Both the position numbers and the translations under genes were made by a program. The notes under the pieces were generated by a model. The model made no database searches and was not told the DNA's origin. It was given only the letters and a program-made list of their open reading frames with translations. A DNA stretch of 64,000 bases, from positions 1,722,001-1,786,000 of the forward strand of contig NC_064034.1 of NCBI RefSeq assembly GCF_932526225.1. The letters are read 5' to 3'. This DNA is from Nematostella vectensis (lineage: Eukaryota; Cnidaria; Anthozoa; Actiniaria; Edwardsiidae). Shown one piece after another: positions 53,541 to 64,000 of the stretch; position 1 is the first letter of the stretch, and every line of letters begins with the position of its first letter.

Positions 53541-56500
53541 AAAAGGTGTCGAAAAATCCACCAAAAATGATAGAATAGTTTCTGTTACAGCGAAAGTAAT
53601 TGTAAAATAAATTGTAGCGCAGAAATATTATAAGAAATAATATAATGAGACTAAAGAAAACAAAGAAAACTAACTTTTATGTGTTAAGAATAGAACGGAA
53701 GTGACGTAGCACTTATGCATATACGGTAAGTTAATTATGCGACCAAATTTAGAACGAACGAACGCTTTGACACAAGCCGATGCGTTACTATGAAATAGAT
53801 AAGTTCAGGTGAATGATGCGAATTTGCACGGAAAATATGTGTATTGATGGAGTTGCATGAAAGACAAAGGGTTCTAACAGCGATGGCAAAAGGTTAGAGT
53901 GTAGAATGATGCCGCACGTGCCATAGGAACGGAGATAATTGCTTGTTTAAACTCGAGTGACCTCGTGCCTGACCCGATGAGTGAACTGTTAGTAAAGCAA
54001 TTCACAAAGCAGAAACTAGCTTGGAGTTGTGTATAAGAACAAAATCATTCTCCAGAAAAGAATGTAAAACGGATCTAACAGATCCCCCCCATTCATAATG
54101 AGGTCGTATGTGTTATAGGAACGGAGACAATTGTTTGTCAAAACTCGAGTTGCCTCGTGCCTGATTAGATGAATAAACCGTAAGTGAAGCAATTAACAAA
54201 GCGGAAACCAGCTTAAAGTTGTGTATCGGAACAAAATCATTCTACAGGAAAGAATGTAAATCAAATCTTAAATGATTAAATAAACGGAGAAGTTATTGTG
54301 TAAGGTTATGTTCGTGTGGTTAAGATTATGGGTTATGAGACTACGGGTTAAGGTTGTTATGAGAGATGGGGTTAATAATAAAAAGACATGAGAGTTATGA
54401 ATAAAGGGTTTTTTTTGTTTAGTAGAGGTGGTTAGTAAATATGGTATTATTTGGAGATTAAAACAGTTAAAATCGGAAGCTTGTTGCTAGTGTTGTGTAG
54501 CGGATGTGAAGAGGTCGGCGGCATTAATAAAATCTGATAAAGGGGGATAATGTGAGTGTGAACAGAATGATAAGCAGGGATATTGTGAAAAGACTGTGTA
54601 GTGTTTATGGGAAAGTGTGTTGTGTGTAGGGTGGGAAAGTAATGTGTAGGATAAGAGAAAGAAAAGTGTTTGGATTGTAGGGAGGAAATGGTGAGCGGTA
54701 ATGGGGAGGGTGAGGTATGTGTGGAGGTATGTATCTAATGAAGTGTGTAAATGGTATGACTGACAGGCGAAATTAAACAACAACAGAGACCGAATGAGTG
54801 TTGCGAAAACGCCGAGAAAAGATAAAAAATTCTGTAGCGGTGAAAGGGTGTATTGCGGACAATGGAAATTGATGCTAGTAAAACGGCGAGAAGAAGATGA
54901 AGTAGGGGCGCGGGAGGCGACAAAGGGAGCGCGGTGAGAGTGGAGATGACGCTGAAACGCCAACAAGACAGGAAGGATAGTTTTCCCCAGATGAAGCGAT
55001 AATCGGTGGTAAGAGATAAGGGGAAAAGGCAAAGGCACGAAGAAAACAACCGGCATGTATATGTAAAATGGACATAACAAAATAAACCAATAAGACAAAA
55101 GTGTGTAGGTCATTTCAAAGAGCTCTGCGAAATGTAGAACTAAAGGCATATAACGCCAACCAAGACTTCTCTTCAGGGGGCGAGGTCTATTGGTTGGTCA
55201 TATACGAACCTAGAGATGAAAGCGGGGGGACTTAGGGGAAAGCTAGGGGAAAACCGGCGATGATGGTGGGAGTAAAAGGGGAAAAAACTAGGGAGATGAT
55301 TCGTATATGAAACGTGTTTCGAATGATAAGGCCCTCATCACCCGCCCCTACACGCTCGTTAGTAATGCCTGTAGTGAAGCGTGGTGCATGCAATGTCCAA
55401 ACCTGTGTAGCGACTGGCTCCAGCTGAGTGCATGGCTTGGTCTGAAAAGTAAAAGATAGCGCGCCGGGAAATGAGGTAAAGAGAAAAAAGTGGATAGAGG
55501 CTCAGATAGGAGGGGGAAGTGTGTAGTGGACAAAATGGTCCATGTGATGGTCCTGGCTAGCGGCTGTTTGTGGTGGACTAAATGATAAATAAGTATGGGG
55601 ACTTATGCATGTAGCAGGAAGGGAAGAGAATACGGGTGTCGTGATTTGGTGGGTAGTATATAGGATGTGTGGAAAGGAGGGTGTACATACCTGAGATGTG
55701 TATTGGCGGAGCTTAGATTGCGTGTCTTGTAGGTATTCCGTATGCAGCGAAGCGAGGGGTTATGAGGGGATTGCGCTCGTGGTTATACGAGTATTAGATG
55801 AAAATAGATATTGCTGTTTCCGTTTCCGGTTATTGTACATCCGGGTATTTATAAACTAGGTTGCGGTTTGGTTTACAAAATTGGCAAAATATGGCGGATG
55901 AATACAATGAATGGCTATGTTATTGTACGGGAATATTTTGGAAGTGTTCTGTGCTAGATAGGATGACGGGGTGGCATGCGCTGAGAGGATAGAGTGTTGG
56001 TGAGGAGCCAGGTTGGATATTCAAGGCAGTAGCGTGTGTTACGTAGGAGTCTCGTGGAAGTTTTCCTGCGGTCATTGTTGAGGCCGGATGTCTATATCTG
56101 GTGGCTTGTTGTCGATGGACTGTATTTTTATAGACGGACTGTTTTTATTGGTGTGGATATGCTGTGTGGTACAGGAGACTCGTAGAATTCCTTTTTGGTT
56201 CGGATCGGGTATTCGTACCAAGACGTAGGGGCCTAAAGTGGTGTGGTAGTGAGGTTGGTGTGATCATATGGTATGGTGATGTTGGAGGGTGATGGTGAAG
56301 GATGGCTAGTAAGGTAATGTAGAGTGGAGATGGTAGTAATGTAATTACGGTGAAAAGGTGGATAGGTTCGATTGTAGGTGGTGGAGGGTGGTGAAGAGAT
56401 AAAGTGGGGGAATAGAATAGGTTGTGGTAGTGTGTGGTGGGTAGGTGAAAAAGCAAAACAATAATAATAATAATATGGTGTGGTATGGAGATGGCTAATG

Positions 56501-57319
56501 GCTGTGTTGGTGGGGGAAAATTGGTACAGTGTATAGGTAAGAGTGGTGGTGAGGGAGATGTGGAGTAGATAAGGCTTACAATTTAGCGTGATGGGTCTGT
56601 GTGTGTTGAAATGGTAGTGGTGCGTAGGTCGATTTAAAATTTGTGAGGTTATGGTGTAAATGTGGGTGATAATGTATGTGGGTCATAGGGTGTGGTCGTT
56701 TGTAGTTGGGTTTTGTGCTGTGGGGTAAATGTTTGTATGGTGGGGGAGGGGGCTATATGTAGGTGTTTGTAGGGGGGAGAAAATTGGTTGTGGGGTAGTG
56801 TCTGGTGTAGGGTGTGGCTGGCTGTTGTGTTGTGGGTTGGTTGGTATAGTCGTAGGATGCTATGGTGTGTATGTGGTAGGCTATGTGTGGAGGGGTAGAT
56901 GTGTGTGTGGTGGGAGCGGGCTTGGGCTGTATGTAGGATGTGGTGTTGGAGGGAGCGCTGGTTGTAGGACTAGTGGCTGCTGTAGGGTGTGGTTGGTTTA
57001 GTGTGTTGTAGGGTGAGTAGTGTTGTGGCCATGGGGGGGGGGGGGGAAGGGGTGTGTGGTTTTGGTGTTGGCAGGGGTCTGGCTTGTGTAGGGTGTGTTA
57101 GGTGTGTATATTTTAGGTGAGAGTGTAGGAAAGTGTGAGGGGGGAGGAAGTGTATGTGTAGGTGTGTGGGGCTTAGGTGGGTGTTGGTGTTGTGTTGTGG
57201 CTTGGAATAATCGTGGTGGGTTGTATGATGGCGTGGTTTGGGTAAAGTGGGTATAGGGCTGTTTGTGGGGTGAGGGATGAGGGGGTGCTTGTTGTTGGGT
57301 TCTACTGCCCCTTACGTAC

Positions 57320-60300
57320 CTGATCTTCGTCGACACTGTTCAAACAGTCTGGGTGCTTTATCAAAATGCACTCGACGCACCGTTTGGAGCCTGTAATGGC
57401 GGCCAAGTGTAACGGTGTTCGTTCGGTATGGTCCCTAAAAGTAAAATCCACTTATTCATGTTAGTCTTTTAACTGATGCTCGTACGTCCATTGATATGTG
57501 TTCGTTTTAGTGTTCAGTTTATAGGAAATAGGCAAAACACCTAGGTGCTTATTGCCTCGGCCGACCTTGAGCGGTATTACTGTCAGAACAATGAGCGGTA
57601 TTACTGTCAAAATGAACTGTTATGGATATTTAGCTAGTGGTGGTGGGAGGGGGATACTCATTGTTAACAAAAGTGCTGGGGGGGGGGGGGGACTGCTATA
57701 ATAAGAGGCAGGTTTAGGCTTACTTGTCACTGATGGCGTGCATACCGGCTCTACCAACAGAGGGTTGCAAGACATTTCTATACCTGTCTATGGTGGCGCC
57801 GCGGTCCAGGAGTAGCTCTACCACCTTGTCGTGTCCTTCGCCAGCAGCAAAGTGCAGTGGCGTCTTGCCGTGGTTGTTTTTCAAGTTGATCATACGTACA
57901 TTGCGCCCCACTAGTAGATCATCTACTATCTCAAGCCAACCGAACCTGTCAAAGAACAACAACGGTCCTGGCAACAGCAACAACGATAACAAAATACACA
58001 TATGCTAATATCACCAGCGAGACTCATAAAGTAAGACCACAAAAGCCATAATAATTACATACTTGCAGGCGACATGTAATGGGGTGTCTAGAGAGTCTGC
58101 TGTTATTCCGGCTGCCGCCTTGTTTTTGGTAATAAACAGATGAATATTCTGGAAAAAGAATCAAGTAGAAGTCTTGTACGATAGCTCTCAGCGTATCATC
58201 ATGGTACAATAGTTCAAATGATCCTGTTGATTGTCAATCTTGGTTACCTGCAAGTAACCACCCCTCGCCGCACGGTGGATTGGGGCGTATCCATCTCTGT
58301 CCTGTTCTGGGATAAGATACGCCGCCCCTGAACCCTACAACCGTAAACAAACCGCACAGAGTAAAAAATGATCAAACTCTCATTGCCGGGGTTTTGCGCG
58401 CATTCTATTTCTTTCCTTTCTAACTCCTCCTTCCTAATCCCCTAAAAAGGCGACTTGCACCAAGAAATTACATAAATTTTTGGTATCAAATGCAAGCCAA
58501 AAAATATTTCAATAAAAATTAGCACATTCGGACAAAGAAACATTCTGGTGTTTTGTAAGCGGCTGAATAAGTTACTTTTTCTGTTAATTCGCCGCTAAAC
58601 GCTGGAGCGTGCGCGAGTTTGCCACAACAAAAATCACGCGATTTGTGATGTCGTCGCCTTCCCATGGTGCCATCGGAAGGTTACATACGTTAAGCACTGA
58701 TTTCGTCGCCTTCCCATGGTGCCATCGGAAGGTTACATACATAAAGCACTGATTTCGTCGCCTTCCCATGGTCCCATCGGAAGGTTACATACGTTAAGGA
58801 CTGATTTCGTCGCCTTCCCATGGTCCCATCGAAAGGTTACATATGTTAAGCACTGATTTCGTCGCCTTCCCATGGTCCCATCGAAAGGTTACATACGTTA
58901 AGCACTGATTTCGTCGCCTTCCCATGGTCCCATCGGAAGGTTACATACGTTAAGCACTGATTTCGTCGCCTTCCCATGGTCCCATCGGAAGGTTACATAC
59001 GTTAAGGACTGATTTCGTCGCCTTCCCATGGTCCCATCGAAAGGTTACATACGTTAAGCACTGATTTCGTCGCCTTCCCATGGTCCCATCGGAAGGTTAC
59101 ATACGTTAAGCACTGATTTGGTCGCCCTCCGATGGTGCCATCGGAAGGTTACATACGTTAAGCACTGATTTCTTTGCCTTCCCATGGTCCCATCGGAAGG
59201 TTACATACGTTAAGCACTGATTTCGTCGCCTTCCCATGGTCCCATCGGAAGGTTACATACGTTAAGCACTGATTTCGTCGCCTTCCCATGGTCCCATCGG
59301 AAGGTTACATACGTTAAGCAGTCTTTCCATGGTCCCATCGGAAGGTTACATACGTTAAGCAGTGATTTCGTCGCCTTCCCATGGTCCCATCGGAAGGTTA
59401 CATACGTTAAGCAGTCTTCCCATGGTCCCATCGGAAGGTTACATACGTTAAGCACTGATTTGGTCGCCCTCCGATGGTGCCATCGGAAGGTTACATACGT
59501 TAAGCACTGATTTCGTCGCCTTCCCATGGTCCCATCGGAAGGTTACATACGTTAAGCAGTCTTTCCATGGTCCCATCGGAAGGTTACATACGTTAAGCAG
59601 TCTTCCCATGGTCCCATCGGAAGGTCACATACGTTAAGCAGTCTTCCCATTGTCCCATCGGAAGGTCACATACGTTTAGCAGCGCCTCAGTCGTTCTCAT
59701 GTGCCCTACGGCCGCGTGGAGCACCGACTCCATGGCGACGTTCTTAGAAGTCACGTTCGCACCGCGTGACATTAGGAGCTTCACGGTCTCAGTAGCGCCG
59801 TTAGATGCCGCCATGAATAGAGGAGTGCAATGGGTCTTGTCAGTTAGGTCCACTTGGGCACCCTTTGGCGAAAATACCATTCAATGCTATGACAATGCGT
59901 TTGGTACACTAATGTATACTTGGACTCGCTAGGTCACGGGTTGGATGGAACTATCCATTATTGTAATCAAAAGCACCGGCGGTGCATTGCGTTTCACCTG
60001 ATCAAGTAAAAACTCCACGATATTCGTCTGATTGTTGGCTGCAGCTCGGTGTAGCGGCGACATGCCATCTCTGTCTATGAGTGTAATACGACAGATAACA
60101 GGGTCCTTTTCAACCATCAGTTTCACCATCTTTACTGACCCCTGGGCACACGCCAAGTGAAATGCTGAAGGGCTGTGCTTATCCTGAAAACAGGCAAAGC
60201 ACCTAAGATTGCAATATTGACCAAGGTTTTGAACATACCCTTAGCTGCGTGAAGAAGGCCAAGGATGGAGAAGGACGGTGCGCAAGGAGCGACACAGGGT

Positions 60301-63300
60301 CAGCTGTGAGGAGGTATGAGTCAAAGCAGCTGACAGGACAGAGCGGAGATGGGTTAATGAGACCCTGTGTGCCACGAGGCGCAAGAAGGATTGATAACAG
60401 ATATGTGTAGTCCAAGAAAAATATGTTTATGATTGTGTAGTTCCAGAAAATATCCCCCCACCCACCCCATGGAGTGGGTCGGTGATATGAACCCTCACCC
60501 CTCTGGAAAGTCAAACCCCCTGGTAGTAAATTCAGTAAACTGTTAAGGAAAAAGGCCATTTTACCCCCTCCCCTCTGGAAAATCCTGGACGTTAGACCCC
60601 ACCCCCGGAATTTCAAATTCCCTCTATGGGGGTATGGATATTTTCTGCAACTACACATTCAGCGCTTATCTGCCTTGATGTTTGTAAGGTAAATGTCAAA
60701 ACGCTGTCACTGTTAGAGTCTTGTACTGCCTTGACCACGTGGTCACATGGTCTGCATATGGGCAAGTTTTGTAGGTCGGTAAATATCATACTTTACATTA
60801 GCCAAATAAGCCAATAAGAAAGAAGAGTTTTTTCTTTGTATTTCTACCTTCGGTTCTCTCACTCTTGCTCCGTGATTTAGACACAATGCCACGATCTGAA
60901 AATAAGACATCAATCTTCTTAACATCTATAATCACCGTGATATGACGATCAAGTACTCAAGCAACCTCTTTGGTCTACTTTTTTTTGGCCTCTTAACGTT
61001 TGCACCACCGACTATTTACATCTTCAAGGGGCAAGGAGAGATGGACCGTGGCTCGCGAAAATGGTTTGCAATGCACATGCTTACTTCGGTTACGCCGCTT
61101 TCCACCGCCATATGAAGCAACGTACTCCCATCTATATCTGCTTGGTAAAGCAGGCTGTCTAGATTTTCCATCTTCGCCTTAGCTGAAATTACATCAAATC
61201 ATTCGCATTGAAAAACTAAATATAAAAAGTGGCTCTGCTGGTAGGGGGTGAGCTTATTATCAGGTGGCGTCGATTCTGATAAAAGAGAGAAAAAGGAAAG
61301 TGTATAGCTGCCCCTGTTTCTATCCCTATCTATATGCACATTTACCTTCAACCCAATTTTCATTAAGACAATAACCAATATTTCGTATTCCTACAGACCA
61401 TATTGATGCTGTAAAAGAGTATCCCTTACCATGTTTGTGCTCTTACCAATACTAAAGATATACTCCGCTGTGCTTAGAGTATCCCTTGCCATGTTTGTGC
61501 TCTTACCAATACTAAAGATATCCCTTACCATGTTTGTGCTCTTACCAATACTAAAGATATACTCCGCTGTGCTTAGAATATCCCTTACCATGTTTGTGCT
61601 CTTACCAATACTAAAGATATCCCTTACCATGTTTTTGCTCTTACCAATACTAAAGATATACTCCGCTGTGCTTAGAGTATCCCTTGCCATGTTTGTGCTC
61701 TTACCAATACTAAAGATATACTCCGCTGTGCTTAGAGTATCCCTTACCATGTTTGTGCTCTTACCAATACTAAAGATATCCCTTACCATGTTTGTGCTCT
61801 TATCAATACTAAAGATATACTCCGCTGTGCTTAGAGTATCCCTTGCCATGTTTGTGCTCTTACCAATACTAAAGATATACTCCGCTGTGTTCTTGGCACC
61901 TTTCTCCACCGCGTGACCCAGCGGTGTCATTTTGTCTTCGTCCTTCAGGTCGATTCGTGCCTCGTGCTCTATCTACAGAGAGATGATGGCAATCATAAGA
62001 CATCAACGTGTTCATAGAATCATCATATTGTCTTCAGCATTATTTTTATTATAATCCCAAGTTGACACTAGGTCGTTTGTGCAACGACGACGGAGACGGC
62101 ACTAAAAACGACGAGCACCCTCATAAATTGTTCAAAACGTCGACGACATCCGGGGGGGTGGGGGGGAAGAGACACCCTGTCCATGATACATTTCACACCG
62201 CCGCCCGTCGAGATGGCGCGCAGATGATCTTAAGGTGGTAAGTCATGAAGGTGGTAAATCCGACACATTCGCGTTTTTCGCTGCTTGGTCTGATTATTAA
62301 GCGCAATTTTATTGGTAGGGTGTCAATCCACCCTAGTTGACGTCGGTCACGGCAAATCTAGAACTTTATCTCCTTACATAAGGATTTGACTAGACAATCA
62401 ACAGGCAAGCTGTGGAATAACTAGGGAGTCGTTGTGAGCGTGTAGGCGTGAATCAGGGAAATAAAAAAAAGACGAGGTTTATGTGGTATGTTTTACGCCT
62501 CTGTGGGAAAAAATAGTTTCGCTGACGCTTCAAAGCGTTAGCTCTTCGTCGAAGCAAAATAAGATTCATTACAGGTCAGCTAATAAAACTTCAAATCAAG
62601 CATATATTCTCACCAGCAACTTGCAGATCTTGAGCTTATCCATTCCGCATGCGATGTGTAGAGGTGTACAAAGACCTCGCCCTTTCGCATTCACGTTGCA
62701 CTTCTCATTTGACACCAGCGTCTACAAAACACATATGATTTGATTGACGTGGTCAGCGTAAAACTTTGTTAAGAATAGTTGTCGACGGGATGATGGCGTA
62801 TGGAAGTTTTTATCTTGCTTGCTTAGTTTGTTTCACAATATACCCCTCTCCCCCCCCCCCCCCGTCCTAACCGCCGCGTGCAATGGTGTGTCACCACGAT
62901 TGTCTTGCCCATACCTCTCTCACCCAAGTATCCCCACCCTTCCCTCTTCAGTACCTTGACTATCGCCTTGTCACCAGTCCTAACCGCATCGTGTAAGGGC
63001 GTGTCACCACGATTGTTTTGCCCATACCTCCCCCCCCCTCATCCAAGCATTCCCACCCTTCCCTCTTTTGTACCCTGACTATCGCCTCGTCACCAGTCCT
63101 AACCGCCACTTGAAAGGGAGTGTCACCACGATTATCTTGCCCAGTCCCCTCTCACCCAAGTATTCTTACCCTTCCCTCTTTAGTACCTTGACTATCGCCT
63201 CGTCACCAGTCCTAACCGCCGCGTGTAAGGGTGTGTCACCTCTCTGGTCTTGTTTCGTAAGCTCCGCTCCGCGACTCAGTAAAAACTCAACGAACTCTAT

Positions 63301-64000
63301 GCGTTTGCCTGTCGTTGCGTGGTGTAGCGGGGTCTTGCCGTACTCGTCGGCACAGTTGATGTCTACAATAGAGTATGGGCCGTTAAAACTTTCCGGATAA
63401 ATAACTGTAAACGTAGAAGGTTTAACGGTATTTGCAAATAAAAAACGAGTGCATTTTCCCACCGACTCCCTTGTCTAGTAATTTGATGGCTGTCTCCTTG
63501 TCCCCCATGTACGCAGCAGCGCAAAGCTGTTCTTGTTTAGTGCCCTGGAGAAAGGATTGGCAAAAGAGACAAGGTTCAGTTTTCTAATATTGAGATTTCC
63601 AAAGCGCCTTAGATGCAAAGGTTCTCGAGGGGAGGTGGGGGGGGGGGGAGTTACCGATAGTCCAGAAAAAAACATCAGTAAACCTGTTGTGCCTACTAGC
63701 GCCCCGACCTATTTTAGAAAGCCCGTAAGCTTCTGGCCTCTGAATACGTAGCTCGCTTTACGATTGACGTTTTGGAGGCGGGGGGGAGGGGGGGTTGAAG
63801 GGGGGTTATGGTCCAACGATTTCCCGAGAGGGGATGGGTCCGCTATTAGGATTAACCTCAACTGTTGTCTTTAAAGGCTGCTCGCTCTCGTCATCATCCA
63901 AATCCGCCTCCTTTGCCTTGCCGTTCACCATGACTAGCTCCACGTTTTTATCGTTTTTCTTCTTCTTTTTCTTATCGTTTGTTTTGTTGGGCTTGGGGGG
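57320..64000 (-). CDS. Second TRPA-like gene copy, exons 1-13 only
   Basis: Exons matching 1-13 of the complete gene are present. Examples (high-low): exon 1 from beyond the window to 63857, exon 2 63544-63463, exon 3 63362-63187, exon 8 60183-59998, exon 9 59862-59674, exon 12 57945-57784, exon 13 57434-57320. Splice borders are kept and the exons checked remain open, with a few amino-acid changes (for example E to K in exon 8, P to T in exon 9, M to I in exon 11, K to Q in exon 10). Downstream on the minus strand, instead of exon 14, lies the G/T-rich block, so this copy encodes only ankyrin repeats with no membrane domain. It may be a truncated gene or the other allele joined by misassembly. 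Confidence 0.8.
58650..59705. repeat. 52-bp minisatellite at exon 9, second copy
   Basis: Same unit as at 23,838-24,590 but about 21 units instead of about 15. Confidence 0.9.
61415..61880. repeat. 60/39-bp minisatellite at exon 5, second copy
   Basis: Nine CTTACCAATACTAAAG-type units against six in the first copy. Confidence 0.9.
62860..63210. repeat. 113-117-bp repeat at exon 3, second copy
   Basis: About four units, one fewer than the first copy, with additional poly-C length change at the left edge. Confidence 0.8.

Larger units (their letters stand above)
41896..57293. repeat. 15.4-kb cytosine-poor G/T-rich nested tandem repeat block
   Basis: The plus strand is dominated by G and T with few C. 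The block has two large repeats: 41,896-44,711 matches 49,432-52,159, and about 44,580-48,367 matches about 53,510-57,293, giving the order A1-C1-A2-C2 with a period of about 7.5 kb (extra units at 52.16-53.5 kb lengthen the second half). Smaller units begin with GGATCGGGTATTCGTACC. Long minus-strand frames rich in Pro, Thr, Ser and His are a composition effect. No start context, splice pattern or protein family supports a gene. Confidence 0.85.
57293..64000. repeat. Segmental duplicate of about 22,505-29,010
   Basis: Colinear, nearly identical copy. The offset is 34,792 at the left end and 35,172 near the right end, the difference coming mainly from longer minisatellites. Scattered substitutions, small indels and poly-G length changes separate the copies. 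The copy begins abruptly inside the G/T-rich block and continues to the window edge. Confidence 0.95.

Noticed and set aside
41896-57293. Diversity-generating retroelement mutagenesis
   Set aside because: Those change adenines of a template repeat under reverse-transcriptase control. Here the changes are C to T and no reverse transcriptase is visible.
41896-57293. Bisulfite-type pattern with protected CpG
   Set aside because: At first CpG cytosines seemed spared, but several CpG sites also differ between copies (for example near 44,850 versus 52,890).

Overview
The window reads as nuclear DNA of a marine invertebrate, most likely a cnidarian (inference from gene content, short-intron gene structure and dense foldback repeats; no species marker was seen). 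It has four parts.

(1) 1-9.6 kb is a compact, intronless, virus-like cassette cut by the left edge of the window. Its rightward arm holds the C-terminus of an A32/FtsK-type DNA-packaging ATPase and eight further ORFs: several small membrane proteins, a coiled-coil membrane protein, a beta-rich candidate minor capsid protein and a 505-aa candidate capsid protein. Its leftward arm holds a zinc-binding repeat protein, an ankyrin protein, a TFIIB-like transcription factor and a small membrane protein. The two arms converge near 6.1-6.3 kb. Nearly every ORF is preceded by a TTTAAAG-type box. In the rightward arm the box is often followed by an inverted repeat that ends at or on the start codon. 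A short palindrome recurs inside and between ORFs, and a 36-bp tandem array borders the cassette on the host side. I infer an endogenous double-stranded DNA virus or virus-derived element.

(2) 9.6-41.8 kb is host sequence: a Tctex-1 family dynein light chain gene (14.1 kb), a TRPA1-like channel gene on the minus strand that I could follow through 29 exons (15,877-28,872, 1,079 codons open throughout), a small three-exon gene with clustered cysteines (30.9-31.9 kb), a membrane-anchored serine beta-lactamase-like gene (35.6-37.5 kb) and a decayed paralogue of it (39.6-40.1 kb). Introns and spacers carry foldback elements, minisatellites and poly-G tracts.

(3) 41.9-57.3 kb is a cytosine-poor, G/T-rich repeat block built from nested tandem duplications. 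It holds no convincing gene. Repeat copies differ overwhelmingly by C versus T on the plus strand.

(4) 57.3-64.0 kb repeats 22.5-29 kb at high identity and carries a second, still open, set of TRPA exons 1-13 without the channel domain. The junction lies directly in the G/T-rich block, so the locus is either a recent tandem duplication of about 34.8 kb or two haplotypes placed end to end by the assembler.

The most notable signals are the virus-like cassette with its start-codon inverted repeats, four minisatellites that each span a 5' splice site of the TRPA gene, and the strand-specific C/T divergence of the G/T-rich block.
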